Notes: generated by a model from the letters alone, not told the origin. A DNA stretch of 14,654 bases from Lysobacter antibioticus (GCF_001442535.1 NZ_CP013141.1:5618113-5632766); one strand, 5' to 3'. Positions 1-7,195 are shown, counted from the stretch's first letter. Numbers and translations are program-made.

Positions 1-932
1 GCGGAGCAGGGCGCTGCGCAGGCGCCGTCGGCGTGCCCGGCGTGCGGCTGGTGTCGATGAAGTTCGGCGGCAAGCTCACCTGCGCGCCGAGCGCCTGGAC
101 ATTGATCCGGATCTCAGGGACGTCGCGCCCAGGATGTGCGGCCTGGGCGATGACTTCCTGGCGGTAGATTTCGCCCAAGGCCCAGTCGATGTTGCGGGCT
201 GGGTAGCCGCCGATACTGTCGTAGAAGGCTTTGGCCATCGCGTCTACGCTTTTGTCGGCGTCTAGCTGCAAATCGGGCTTGATGTGCAAGCCTTGATCCA
301 TGGTGTAAGTCAATGGCTTTCGGGCGTCGTTGTCGATGTAGTTGGACGCGCCGCCGTCGGCTCGATACACGTCAGCCAATGTCGCCCGCGGATTCTCGTA
401 CTTTACCTGTGCTGCAACCGTGTTGAAACCCGCGATTTCTGCCCGTGCCTCCCTCGCGCGTGCCCGTTCGTTGTACTCCTTGACCGGGTCGGTAAAGTCG
501 TGCGGCGAGGGGCCGTTTACGATGGCTGCGACCTCCTCGTGGAAGCGCTGTTCCATCAACAAACTCTCGTCGCGGTTCACCGCATGGTCTATCTCGTGGC
601 CGGCGGTGTAACGAATGAAGTTGACGGCTTCCTTGGCATCTTCCGGATTGGCAATCGGATCAGCGTCATTTATCAGTTCAACCGACAAACGCATGGTGCG
701 GGTAGAGCCTCGTAACTGCCGTTGAATCTTGGGTCGGTTTCGGCTTCTATCGCGACCAAATGCCCTTTCTCAACGGCGAGTTCGAATTGCGTGCGGAGCC
801 CCGGCGTGCTGTCGAGAGCGTCGCGAAAAATCCTGCCTGGGTTCGTGTCTTCGGTTCGGGCTTGTCGCTCGAATTCAGCCAGCATCACGTCCAGCTTTTG
901 CTAGCCTCTAACTCTTCCTGAAGTGTTGCCAT
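1..932 (-). pseudogene. Frameshifted X-T4SS-type effector with zincin-like HEIDH domain, 3' part outside the window
   Basis: Three reading frames must be joined to read one protein. Frame one starts at ATG 932, with AAGGA nine bases upstream, and gives MATLQEELEAS before stopping at 885. Frame two (about 900-673) gives KLDVMLAEFERQ onward to FNGSYE. Frame three (about 712-1) gives TRTMRLSVELINDADP and stays open to the window edge. Each junction is explained by one missing base, near 897-903 and near 705-712. Frame three holds GHEIDHAVN, an HExxH zinc-binding motif, and about 50 residues later ARAEIAGFN, whose glutamate could be the third ligand, as in zincin metallopeptidases. The layout around GHExxH resembles N-terminal domains I know from XVIPCD-bearing effectors of the Xanthomonadaceae type IV killing system; the XVIPCD itself would lie beyond position 1. 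A lipoprotein gene ending six bases upstream is the usual immunity-then-effector order. It could be a pseudogene or carry assembly errors; family call moderately sure. Confidence 0.6.
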
Positions 933-938
933 GCTTGA

Positions 939-1574
939 TCATCCTTGAGGAGCGGCAGCCGTGACAAATACCCTTGAAACACATAATTGATCGTCGTAGC
1001 GCTTTGTCTTTCCGTGAAGTTCGACGCGTACGGAGACTTTTGCAGTACGGAAGAACCTGTACTCCGTGCCCAGCCGCGGCGCGCGTTCCGACGGTTTGAA
1101 TCCTGCGGCAATGAGAGGGGTTCGGTAGTGCTCCAAGCTGACGCACACAGGTGTCATATCGGCGTAGCTGTCGCTGATTCGCCCCATGTGGAACAGGACG
1201 GCATGAGGGCTCGGGTCTGGGACGGTTTTTACTGAAGACAACGAATAGCGCCACCCTTCAGGCAGAGCCCCGACGCCGAGGAAGCTGTTGGGGGTCTCCG
1301 GGTCAAGCCCCAGGTCAAGGCCAGTGCGCTTTTCGATGTTCGGCCCGGACAGGTCCCGAGCGTCGTTCACACTCAGAATCCAAGCGAGGATTCTGTCGTT
1401 GAGTTGCTGCGCGCTAAGCGAGTCATTGATGGCGGGCGATGGCGATTCCGTCATGGCGGCCTTCTCCTGGACCGAAGTGGGGCCTGCGGTCGTGGTGGCG
1501 CACGCGCAGGCAGCGAACACGCAGACCAGCGGGGCCAGTCTCGTCGCTAGGAGGTGAGAATCGAGCTTGGGCAT
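939..1574 (-). CDS. Immunity-type lipoprotein, copy A (putative X-Tfi)
   Basis: A 211-residue protein with a basic N-terminus, a short hydrophobic segment and a lipobox-like end (VFAAC, Cys23; Cys25 also possible), so probably a periplasm-facing lipoprotein. The mature part begins with a Ser/Thr/Ala-rich linker. A globular domain follows with LNDRILAWILSVNDARDL, GALPEGWRYSLSS and two conserved cysteines (TPVCV and LCVSRV) that could form a disulfide. I recognise this arrangement from lipoproteins that sit beside XVIPCD effectors in Lysobacter and Xanthomonas, where such proteins protect the producer and its siblings from the secreted toxin. ATG 1574 has GGAGACGTAA directly upstream. The TGA ends six bases before the effector start at 932, so the two are probably co-transcribed. 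It is a close paralogue of the gene at 1711-2346. The immunity role is inferred from context. Confidence 0.65.
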   Translation of the reverse strand: MPKLDSHLLATRLAPLVCVFAACACATTTAGPTSVQEKAAMTESPSPAINDSLSAQQLNDRILAWILSVNDARDLSGPNIEKRTGLDLGLDPETPNSFLGVGALPEGWRYSLSSVKTVPDPSPHAVLFHMGRISDSYADMTPVCVSLEHYRTPLIAAGFKPSERAPRLGTEYRFFRTAKVSVRVELHGKTKRYDDQLCVSRVFVTAAAPQG

Positions 1575-1632
1575 TTACGTCTCCATATGTGCCACGGTTC
1601 GGCGTCCGAACTGCCGCCGCATTCGCGGCCTG

Positions 1633-1661
1633 ATCCTGGAAGAGCGTGCGCGACGAGTCAA
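1633..1661 (-). promoter_or_regulatory. Candidate promoter of lipoprotein copy A
   Basis: On the minus strand TTGACT (1661-1656) is followed after 17 bases by CAGGAT (1638-1633). The same arrangement, TTGACC-N17-CAGGAT, occurs before copy B at the equivalent distance, so it was duplicated with the gene. The -35 box is good and the -10 box is weak (3 of 6). Confidence 0.35.
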
Positions 1662-1663
1662 GG

Positions 1664-1704
1664 CGTCGAGCTTTTCCTTGTGATGCTTAATGAAATGTCG
1701 TCAT
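1664..1704 (-). pseudogene. Remnant of an effector gene start
   Basis: Directly after copy B, with the same six-base gap seen before the effector at 932, ATG ACG ACA TTT CA matches the effector start ATG GCA ACA CTT CA, then hits TAA. A further AAAAGCTCGACG (1675-1664) matches AAAAGCTGGACG (899-888) of the effector. After that the sequence becomes the promoter region of copy A. This is best read as the stub of a second effector gene lost after duplication. Confidence 0.5.
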
Positions 1705-1710
1705 TTCCGA

Positions 1711-2346
1711 TCATCCTTGAGGGGCCGCGGCCGTGACGAATACCCTGTAAACACACAAATTCGGGTCGATGGGTGTTGTCTTTCCGTGAAGCTCAACGCG
1801 CACATAGATCATTTTATTTCTGAAGATCCGGTATTCCGTGCCCGCCCGTGGAGGCATCTCGGTCATTCTGAATCCAGTGGCGATGAGTGGGGATTGGTAA
1901 TGCTCCAGCCCAACACACACAGGGGTCATATCGGCGTAGCGGTCGCCGGCACGTCCCATCTTGAACAGGACGGCGCGGAGTCGCTGCTCAGGAGTGTTGT
2001 TAACCGAAGACAGCGAATAACGCCAACCTTCAGGCAGCGCCCCGACGCCGCGAAAAATGTTGGGAGTCTCCGGTTTGATCCCCAGGTCAAGGCCGGTGCG
2101 CTTTTCGACGTTAGGCCCGGACAGATCACGAGCGTCGTTCACGCTCAGAATCCAGGCCAGGATTCTGTCGTTGAGTTGTTGCGCGCTAAGGGAGTCGTTG
2201 ATGGCGGGCGATGCCGATTCCGTCATGGCGGCCTTCTCCTGAACTGAAGCGGGACCGGTAGTCGTAGCGGCGCACGCAAAGGCAGCGAGCACGCAAACCA
2301 TCGAGACCAGTCTCTTCGCCAGGAGATGAGAGTCGAGCTTCGGCAT
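1711..2346 (-). CDS. Immunity-type lipoprotein, copy B (putative X-Tfi)
   Basis: A 211-residue paralogue of the protein at 939-1574, identical in length and largely alignable without gaps. It shares the N-terminus MPKLDSHLLA, the SLSAQQLNDRILAWILSVND segment, GALPEGWRYSLSS and the two late cysteines. Differences cluster in the C-terminal half (for example RIFRNKMIYVRVELHGKTTP), as expected if the copies now recognise different toxins. The lipobox is less canonical (LAAFAC, Cys25). ATG 2346 has the same GGAGACGTAA ribosome binding site as copy A. Only an effector stub follows it, so it is either an orphan immunity gene or protects against toxins delivered by neighbours. Lipoprotein call fairly sure; immunity role inferred. 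Confidence 0.6.
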   Translation of the reverse strand: MPKLDSHLLAKRLVSMVCVLAAFACAATTTGPASVQEKAAMTESASPAINDSLSAQQLNDRILAWILSVNDARDLSGPNVEKRTGLDLGIKPETPNIFRGVGALPEGWRYSLSSVNNTPEQRLRAVLFKMGRAGDRYADMTPVCVGLEHYQSPLIATGFRMTEMPPRAGTEYRIFRNKMIYVRVELHGKTTPIDPNLCVYRVFVTAAAPQG

Positions 2347-2402
2347 TTACGTCTCCATGTATGCCGCGATCGGCGTCCGAATTGCCGGCGCACTTGCGGC
2401 TA

Positions 2403-2431
2403 ATCCTGGAAGAGTGCCCGTCATGGGTCAA
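2403..2431 (-). promoter_or_regulatory. Candidate promoter of lipoprotein copy B
   Basis: TTGACC (2431-2426), 17-base spacer, CAGGAT (2408-2403) on the minus strand, followed by the region leading to the ribosome binding site before 2346. Conservation of both boxes and of the spacer with the copy A promoter is the main support. Confidence 0.35.
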
Positions 2432-2467
2432 GCAGAAGCGGCGCCGAAGATGCAGAGATATGACTAG

Positions 2468-2788
2468 TATCTCAGGTGCGTCTGCGCTGAACGGGCCTTC
2501 AAACTGCGCGACCGCAACTACGGGTATCGCATCGTGCTTAGCGGCGGCATCGTCGACCGCGAACTCGACACTGCCGACTGCTTGGTCTTCATCAGCGAAC
2601 CCTTCAAAGATGCCGAGGAATCCAGCGGTCTGTTCTGCGGCCGGCTGGAAGTCGAAACCAACAAGCGCAACTTTGACTTCAACATCTTGCTAGACGAGCA
2701 ACTGCTTGACGAGCGCTATTTCGAAATCTCACGCTACCAATCGCGTGCCAGCGTCGTCGGCGATGTTAGTCGCAGACAACCGCTGTAG
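2468..2788 (+). pseudogene. Unidentified protein fragment, probably 5'-truncated
   Basis: The frame is open from just after the TAG at 2465 to the TAG at 2786 and reads like real protein: LRDRNYGYRIVLSGG, then TADCLVFISEPF, GLFCGRLEVETNKRNFDF and LLDERYFEISRY, with balanced charged and aromatic residues. No ATG and no ribosome binding site are present; the first possible start is GTG 2534, in mid-domain. I do not recognise the family. It is most likely the tail of a gene whose 5' part was lost when the flanking segments were rearranged. Confidence 0.35.
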
Positions 2789-3065
2789 ACCGACCGCCGC
2801 ATCGTGCTCAGCTCGAACCCGGCCGCGCCACCAGCAAGCGCATGCAGTCCGGCAGCCGGCTGGTGGTGGTGGGTGTTGTGCGCAATCTGTAGCAGGAGCG
2901 CGCCACGGCAGCAGCAACCCGGTGGCCGGGGAGAGCATCGCCGATGCCGGTGAGCCGATGCGTGTGCGGTGATACGGGGTATTTGGAGATCTCGTTGAGT
3001 CGTTGAACTCTTCAGCCAGAAGCGACATTGAGCGCACGAATTATGTCGTCACCCACGAAGTCGCA
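2789..3065. other. Gap without a convincing gene
   Basis: Stretches look ex-coding in the plus direction (a frame near 2810-2880 reads SKRMQSGSRLVVVGVV and then stops), but no start, ribosome binding site or complete gene is visible. GC content falls after about 2970, marking the likely left edge of the defence island. Confidence 0.4.
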
Positions 3066-3512
3066 CTAGTTTGTCAAATCCTGAATGGTAAATCGACCAA
3101 AAGCCCAGATGATCGTTCCGATGATCAAGGAAATGACGGCTGCAACGTCTTTCATGCTCTTATCAGTAACGATTCGATGCAGTCGTACAGCGAGCCCTCT
3201 GGTCGCCTCGGCGGCCTGGGCTTCTTGGAGCATGCTTATCCCTTGACCACTACTCAAGCGTTCTCGGACGGTTGGTGCATTCAGCTCGTCACCCAGTTCG
3301 TTCTTCCAAAGGCTCGTGAGCTTCGCATACTGAAGTTCCACTCCAGCGAGTACTAGCAGAGCTCCTGTTCGCTGAAACCAATAGAAGCCATCTTTGAGTG
3401 TGATGTCCAGCCAAAGTCCAACTAAACTAAGCATCACCATGAAGATGGCAAAGAATGCCGAGAAGCGCTCACTCTGGGGGATATAAGCAATTCGCGTGAT
3501 TAGGTTTTTCAT
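3066..3512 (-). CDS. Small membrane protein downstream of the Gabija-like pair
   Basis: A 148-residue protein beginning MKNLITRIAYIPQSERF. Three hydrophobic segments are visible at about 16-36, 42-59 and 122-140. Between the second and third lies a ~60-residue charged, helical cytoplasmic-type loop (VRERLSSGQGISMLQEAQAAE). ATG 3512 is preferred over the upstream ATG 3548 because GGAGGCGGG lies directly before it, while 3548 has no ribosome binding site. The gene is on the same strand as the helicase, 214 bp downstream of its stop; the gap is AT-richer and could hold its own promoter or be read through. It has no catalytic motif I can name. It may be a cargo gene of the island or an accessory membrane component of the defence locus; the sequence does not decide. 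Confidence 0.65.
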   Translation of the reverse strand: MKNLITRIAYIPQSERFSAFFAIFMVMLSLVGLWLDITLKDGFYWFQRTGALLVLAGVELQYAKLTSLWKNELGDELNAPTVRERLSSGQGISMLQEAQAAEATRGLAVRLHRIVTDKSMKDVAAVISLIIGTIIWAFGRFTIQDLTN

Positions 3513-3726
3513 CCCGCCTCCATGTGGATTCAAGAAAGGCCTTGCCATCTATTGGCTGGGCTCGAATTAATGCGGCTCAATCTAGGGGGGGGCTGGCTGG
3601 CAAGCTGACGAACGAACATATTCTTAATAGTTGCAAGGGGCTGCACGTGCGGCTGATAAGACAGGCTGTAAGTTAGTCCTCGTCCAGGTCCTTTGCCAGC
3701 CGGGGGAGGGACTCAGTGCGGCTAGG

Positions 3727-4890
3727 TTATGAGTCTAGGTTTTCCAGGGGCCATGCTTGCGCGCCCTCAATTATGTTTCCGCCTTCGTAAGGGAAGGCGA
3801 CACTGTAGCGCGCCCGCGTGATCGCAACATAGAGTTTATTGCGCGAGTCATCGGTCTCAGAGCCATCGAAGGCCTGCATGTCCCCCGAAAGAAACTTGGC
3901 GTGTTTTGCGGGAGGGAGTATCAGGACGCGCTCGAATCCGAGCCCCTTGCACTCGCCGAAATTGTAGGCCGTCTGGCCGTCGCAAAGTTCCTTCTGAGTA
4001 GATCGATTCCACCGAAGGATTGCGGGACGGTAGGTTTCGATGTATTCGCGAAGCCTCGCTTTAGGGACAGCGAATACGCCTTGGTGTCCGGCATACTGCA
4101 ACGGAACGTCCTCGACATTGGACATCGTTGGCAAGTAGTGTCCTTCTTGTGAATGCAAGCGATCGGCTATTCCGCATATGGCTTGGAGGCAACGCCAGCT
4201 GATTGCCAAGCTCTCTGAGATAAAACCCATGTTGTTGAACTGTGCCAGCTTCTCTGTGCTGTCCTGAGGCAGCTTGTTGGTTTCCGAGGTTTGATAGACG
4301 GCCTGTCGGAAATCGCCAACACACTCGATTTCTAATATGTTCGTTTCGGTCAGTGCCTTGATGATGTCATAGTCCCATCCGACTAGGTCCTGCACTTCGT
4401 CGACAAATATCGCACTATAGATCTCAGCTAGCCTGTGTGCCGCGCGACCTTTGGTTTCCGAGTGGACTCTCGCGGCCAATTTGGCGAGATAGTAGGTGTG
4501 GGCTCTGTTGTCCCCGGGAGTCACGAAATGCAAGGGGTTGAACTTTCCGTCAAGCCTCTCGCTCCGGCCCTTCATAGCGTAATTCTTCCCCGGCACGAGA
4601 TGAGGGTTTCCCGGGTTTAGGAGGACGCCGGAGATCCGATCCGGAACAATGCATTGCTGATAGGGGCGGATCATGTCCTCAAGCAGAAAATTGAACCATC
4701 CCTTCACTACCACGTTCTCGGGCTGGCAGCTGTTTAGTCTGCAGATTTCCTTAACCAACTCGCCTTGGTTGTTGATCGTGTAAGTCAACAATAGGACCTT
4801 TCTGCCGGCGGCTGCGTGCTCCAGCGCCTTCTCGGCTATGCGTCGTGATTTGCCGGCTCCCGCGCTAGCGAGGAGCAATTTACGGGCCAA
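3727..4890 (-). CDS. gajB: Compact UvrD-like SF1 helicase (GajB-type)
   Basis: A 387-residue protein with the ordered motifs of UvrD/PcrA/Rep-like superfamily 1A helicases: motif I ASAGAGKSR (8-16), Ia LLLTYTINN (33-41), II IFVDEVQDL (161-169), III VGDFRQAVYQ (191-200), IV-like SWRCLQAI (231-238), V GECKGLGFERV (312-322) and VI LYVAITRAR (353-361). All nucleotide-contacting residues appear intact. It is shorter than the ~490 residues of the studied GajB, so accessory subdomains are reduced. The start is TTG 4890; no ATG or GTG exists upstream of the Walker motif in this frame, and GGCGGTGG precedes it. It overlaps the upstream nuclease gene by 11 bp, so translation is probably coupled. In Gabija, GajB binds and hydrolyses nucleotides and supports the GajA nuclease during phage defence. 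Helicase family sure; system name less so. Confidence 0.8.
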   Translation of the reverse strand: MARKLLLASAGAGKSRRIAEKALEHAAAGRKVLLLTYTINNQGELVKEICRLNSCQPENVVVKGWFNFLLEDMIRPYQQCIVPDRISGVLLNPGNPHLVPGKNYAMKGRSERLDGKFNPLHFVTPGDNRAHTYYLAKLAARVHSETKGRAAHRLAEIYSAIFVDEVQDLVGWDYDIIKALTETNILEIECVGDFRQAVYQTSETNKLPQDSTEKLAQFNNMGFISESLAISWRCLQAICGIADRLHSQEGHYLPTMSNVEDVPLQYAGHQGVFAVPKARLREYIETYRPAILRWNRSTQKELCDGQTAYNFGECKGLGFERVLILPPAKHAKFLSGDMQAFDGSETDDSRNKLYVAITRARYSVAFPYEGGNIIEGAQAWPLENLDS

Positions 4891-6532
4891 AGTCCACCGC
4901 CCTAATCAGGTAATCTGGATAGTTGATGGCGACGTTCGATTCGAAGATGCGCATTGCAGAATCAACCTTTTTTCCCGCGCCACCCTCGCTGTACCAGTCT
5001 CTTAGGAATTTCTGTTTGGATCCTAACTCGGGATGCCCGGTATATTCTTTATAGGTCTTTTTCGAGAGCATCACCTCGGCGAGCTTGTCGAGTGATACAT
5101 CGTTCTGGCTATTGGCCGCGATGATCGAAGGCTCGAGTGAATGATGGTCGTTGTCCTCGGGAGAGAAGATTTCGATGTAATCGCACCCGTCATAATTTTC
5201 ATTGCGCCAATCCACAATGTTTTTCTGATGGTTGTGGTCATTGTCTTTTACTACGCGCACCGGATGTTTCAAGCTCTTGGCGATGTCCAGATAGACCCTG
5301 AATCCGATTCCGCGTACCACGATGATATCTATGCCATCCTCTTCTGGTAGCCGTCGCTTACGGTCGAGATAGATCTTCTTGAGGATAAGTTCATCGGACG
5401 GACCTTCGACAAGAATGACTCTCTGGGCCAAGACCAAGCGTAGCGTGTCGTATCCGGGTAGCCGCTTGAGCGTTTTCTCCACGGAATTGCTTACATCTCT
5501 CAGGCGGATAAAGTTCTTTGAAAGCAAACAGAGCTTGTTGATGCTTAGCTTGTTCAGGACATAGGAACTGTGCGTGGTAAGAAATATCTGCTTCCCGGGA
5601 TTCTTCTTCTCTATGTATGAAACGAGTTTGGTGAGATTTATGTGAGAAAGGTGGTTCTCAGGCTCTTCCAGCATGACGATGTGGGCATCCTTTGCCCTAT
5701 TTTGGATTGCGATCTTGATTTGGATTTTGCTTTGCTCGCCCTTTCCTATTTGCCCAAATGGGATGTCGTCGACAGCAAGCGCAAGGTTGCTGTCCCAACT
5801 GCCCGATGGGATGATGTCAGCGACTACCGTAAGTGTCTTTTCGGATAGCTCATTATCTGCATTCAATTGCTTATTAATGGCTTTGACGTCTGGCTTGTCA
5901 TTGAACTCGATCTTTAATTGTCGATAATTCAGATTCAACGATGGTCGTGCATGTTTCTCTAGCGATGAGTTGATGATGCCGTTGATATAGCGGGACCGGC
6001 CGAGGCTAGGGTGCAGGCGCGTTGGATCCACAAAGAGACAGGTAATCGGCTTGACGGCTTGAGCCAAAGTTTTCCATGCAAAGCTGGTCCATTCGATCGT
6101 ATACAGCTCAAATGGCACGGTGAGAACATTGTCGGTGCCGATGAACTGCGCGTAATAGGGCGAAAGAGATGGGTTGAATAACATCTTCAGCGCGACACCT
6201 TGGGTGTCGACTCCCTCGCTGTTGATCTTGCCCTTAAGCTCTGGATCACCCTCGATGTAGGCCTCGATCAAGAGCTCAGGCAGTGATGCTTGCGACTTGT
6301 CACCTACTAGATACTTTTCGATGCATGAAGCATTGAATAGTTCTGCCATGACTTCAGGGGAAAGTGGCCTGCCGCGATGGGAGTAGTTTAGGCAGAGCTC
6401 GATAGCTTCTAGTACCGTGCTCTTGCCACAGCCGTTATCGCCCACCAAGACGTTGATGTCGTCGTTGAACTCGAAAGTCTTATCAGAGAATCCCTTAAAG
6501 TTCTTTACCCGTAGCTTTCTAATGCGCTTCAT
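4880..6532 (-). CDS. gajA: OLD-family ATPase-TOPRIM nuclease (GajA-type)
   Basis: A 550-residue protein, close to the ~580 of studied GajA. The N-terminal ABC/SMC-type ATPase domain has Walker A GDNGCGKST (31-39), signature GKGEQ (263-267), Walker B HIVMLEEPENH (284-294) and the switch histidine TTHSS (H321). The C-terminal TOPRIM domain has VILVEGPSDE (E376), the DND metal motif (D430, D432) and SLEPS (E467), all expected of an active class 2 OLD nuclease. GajA nicks DNA and is thought to be held off by normal nucleotide pools, acting when phage replication depletes them. ATG 6532 is backed by AGGGAGGA about four bases upstream. It is the first gene of the cluster, followed by the overlapping helicase gene. 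Lower GC than the pga genes suggests transfer. A non-Gabija OLD/UvrD system is the main alternative. Confidence 0.85.
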   Translation of the reverse strand: MKRIRKLRVKNFKGFSDKTFEFNDDINVLVGDNGCGKSTVLEAIELCLNYSHRGRPLSPEVMAELFNASCIEKYLVGDKSQASLPELLIEAYIEGDPELKGKINSEGVDTQGVALKMLFNPSLSPYYAQFIGTDNVLTVPFELYTIEWTSFAWKTLAQAVKPITCLFVDPTRLHPSLGRSRYINGIINSSLEKHARPSLNLNYRQLKIEFNDKPDVKAINKQLNADNELSEKTLTVVADIIPSGSWDSNLALAVDDIPFGQIGKGEQSKIQIKIAIQNRAKDAHIVMLEEPENHLSHINLTKLVSYIEKKNPGKQIFLTTHSSYVLNKLSINKLCLLSKNFIRLRDVSNSVEKTLKRLPGYDTLRLVLAQRVILVEGPSDELILKKIYLDRKRRLPEEDGIDIIVVRGIGFRVYLDIAKSLKHPVRVVKDNDHNHQKNIVDWRNENYDGCDYIEIFSPEDNDHHSLEPSIIAANSQNDVSLDKLAEVMLSKKTYKEYTGHPELGSKQKFLRDWYSEGGAGKKVDSAMRIFESNVAINYPDYLIRAVDFGP

Positions 6533-6927
6533 CTATCCTCCCTCGATGTATAGATCTCGGCACGAATCTCTCTTTCACTTGGACAAGGTTTCGAGACTGT
6601 TTCGTACACCTAATTGCGCGATGACTAATCTTCGATAGGGTACGTAGGTGGCAACAGTTAGAGGGTCTCCCTTGTGTGATCTATGCTCTCTTTGGGCGAT
6701 GTATGGCATTCGATTTGATGGGTTCGACTCACTTGGTTAAATCCGGTGCCCCTCTGTCGGCGCAATGCTATGCCGGTGACCCATGGCGAATAAACTTGCA
6801 GGTGCGGCGGGATGAATCAATTCCAAATTCCGGTTTGGTTTGGGTGAGGCATTAGTGCCGCCAGCACACTGCCGGGTATGTCCTCTATACAGATACGTGT
6901 TGCGCCAATGAAATCGGACTTTTCTGA
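6533..6927. other. Intergenic region upstream of the Gabija-like operon
   Basis: About 400 bp with reduced GC and no convincing gene on either strand. It must hold the minus-strand promoter of the nuclease gene, but I could not pick a -35/-10 pair with confidence. No complete tRNA was found, so an integration site cannot be assigned here. Confidence 0.4.
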
Positions 6928-6956
6928 TTGACAACTATTGGTTTGCTCTGCAAAGT
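6928..6956 (+). promoter_or_regulatory. Candidate promoter with perfect -35 box
   Basis: TTGACA at 6928-6933, a 17-base spacer, then CAAAGT at 6951-6956, a weak -10 (3 of 6). It would start a transcript near 6963, just before the terminator at 6994 and about 230 bases ahead of the small gene at 7196. Confidence 0.35.
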
Positions 6957-6993
6957 CAGGCTCACGGAGCCTCTAAACTCCTCGTATAGCGGT

Positions 6994-7021
6994 ACCCACC
7001 TCCGTCAATTGGTGGGTTTTT
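6994..7021 (+). terminator. Intrinsic terminator
   Basis: A perfect 7-bp stem ACCCACC (6994-7000) / GGTGGGT (7011-7017) with a 10-base loop, followed by TTT to give a run of T. It faces right, and no plus-strand gene lies upstream of it, so it ends either a short RNA from the 6928 promoter or acts as an attenuator in the leader of the gene at 7196. Confidence 0.75.
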
Positions 7022-7043
7022 CATGCTCGAAGTTTGGGCATGG

Positions 7044-7135
7044 CCGACGCTGCGTCCTGCGTCGGGAGGGCGGCTAATACAACACCCGCAAGGGGAATAC
7101 GCCCGCCGTCTATGCGCGGTTTAGAGCCTCCCGAC
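7044..7135 (+). promoter_or_regulatory. Structured leader RNA element with alternative stems
   Basis: Hairpin 1 is perfect: CCGACGC (7044-7050) with GCGTCGG (7059-7065). A competing long-range stem pairs GTCGGGAGG (7061-7069) with CCTCCCGAC (7127-7135), nine perfect pairs, and shares bases 7061-7065 with hairpin 1. Inside the long stem GGCGG (7069-7073) can pair with CCGCC (7103-7107), and CCC GCAA GGG (7085-7094) forms a GNRA-capped hairpin. It lies 60 bases before the ATG at 7196 with no complete gene between. I do not recognise a named riboswitch. Confidence 0.45.
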
Positions 7136-7195
7136 ATCCCGCCGGCTGCAAGTCGCGCCGCGCGGGTTCCTCGCCTAAGGACAGGAGTACCGCGT

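Larger units (their letters stand above)
888..2431 (-). repeat. Tandem duplication, unit about 772 bp
   Basis: Two direct copies, roughly 888-1661 and 1664-2431. Each contains promoter, leader, ribosome binding site, 211-codon lipoprotein gene, six-base gap and the first codons of an effector gene. Offsets are 772 bp between the gene starts and 770 bp between the promoters. Identity extends into noncoding DNA (for example ACGTCTCCAT beside both starts and GGCGTCCGAA in both leaders), which argues for local duplication over independent acquisition. Confidence 0.8.

Noticed and set aside
284..715. 143-codon plus-strand frame and its overlapping 89-codon neighbour
   Set aside because: Antisense to the HEIDH effector frame, which is continuous and matches a known domain layout.
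3513..3548. Upstream start for the small membrane protein (12 extra residues)
   Set aside because: No ribosome binding site before 3548, while GGAGG stands directly before 3512.
6695..6745. GGGTTCGACTCAC resembling a tRNA T-arm
   Set aside because: The stem does not pair beyond one base and no acceptor, D or anticodon arm fits around it.
6737..6934. 65-codon minus-strand frame with TTG start
   Set aside because: No ribosome binding site and no recognisable domain; treated as noncoding.
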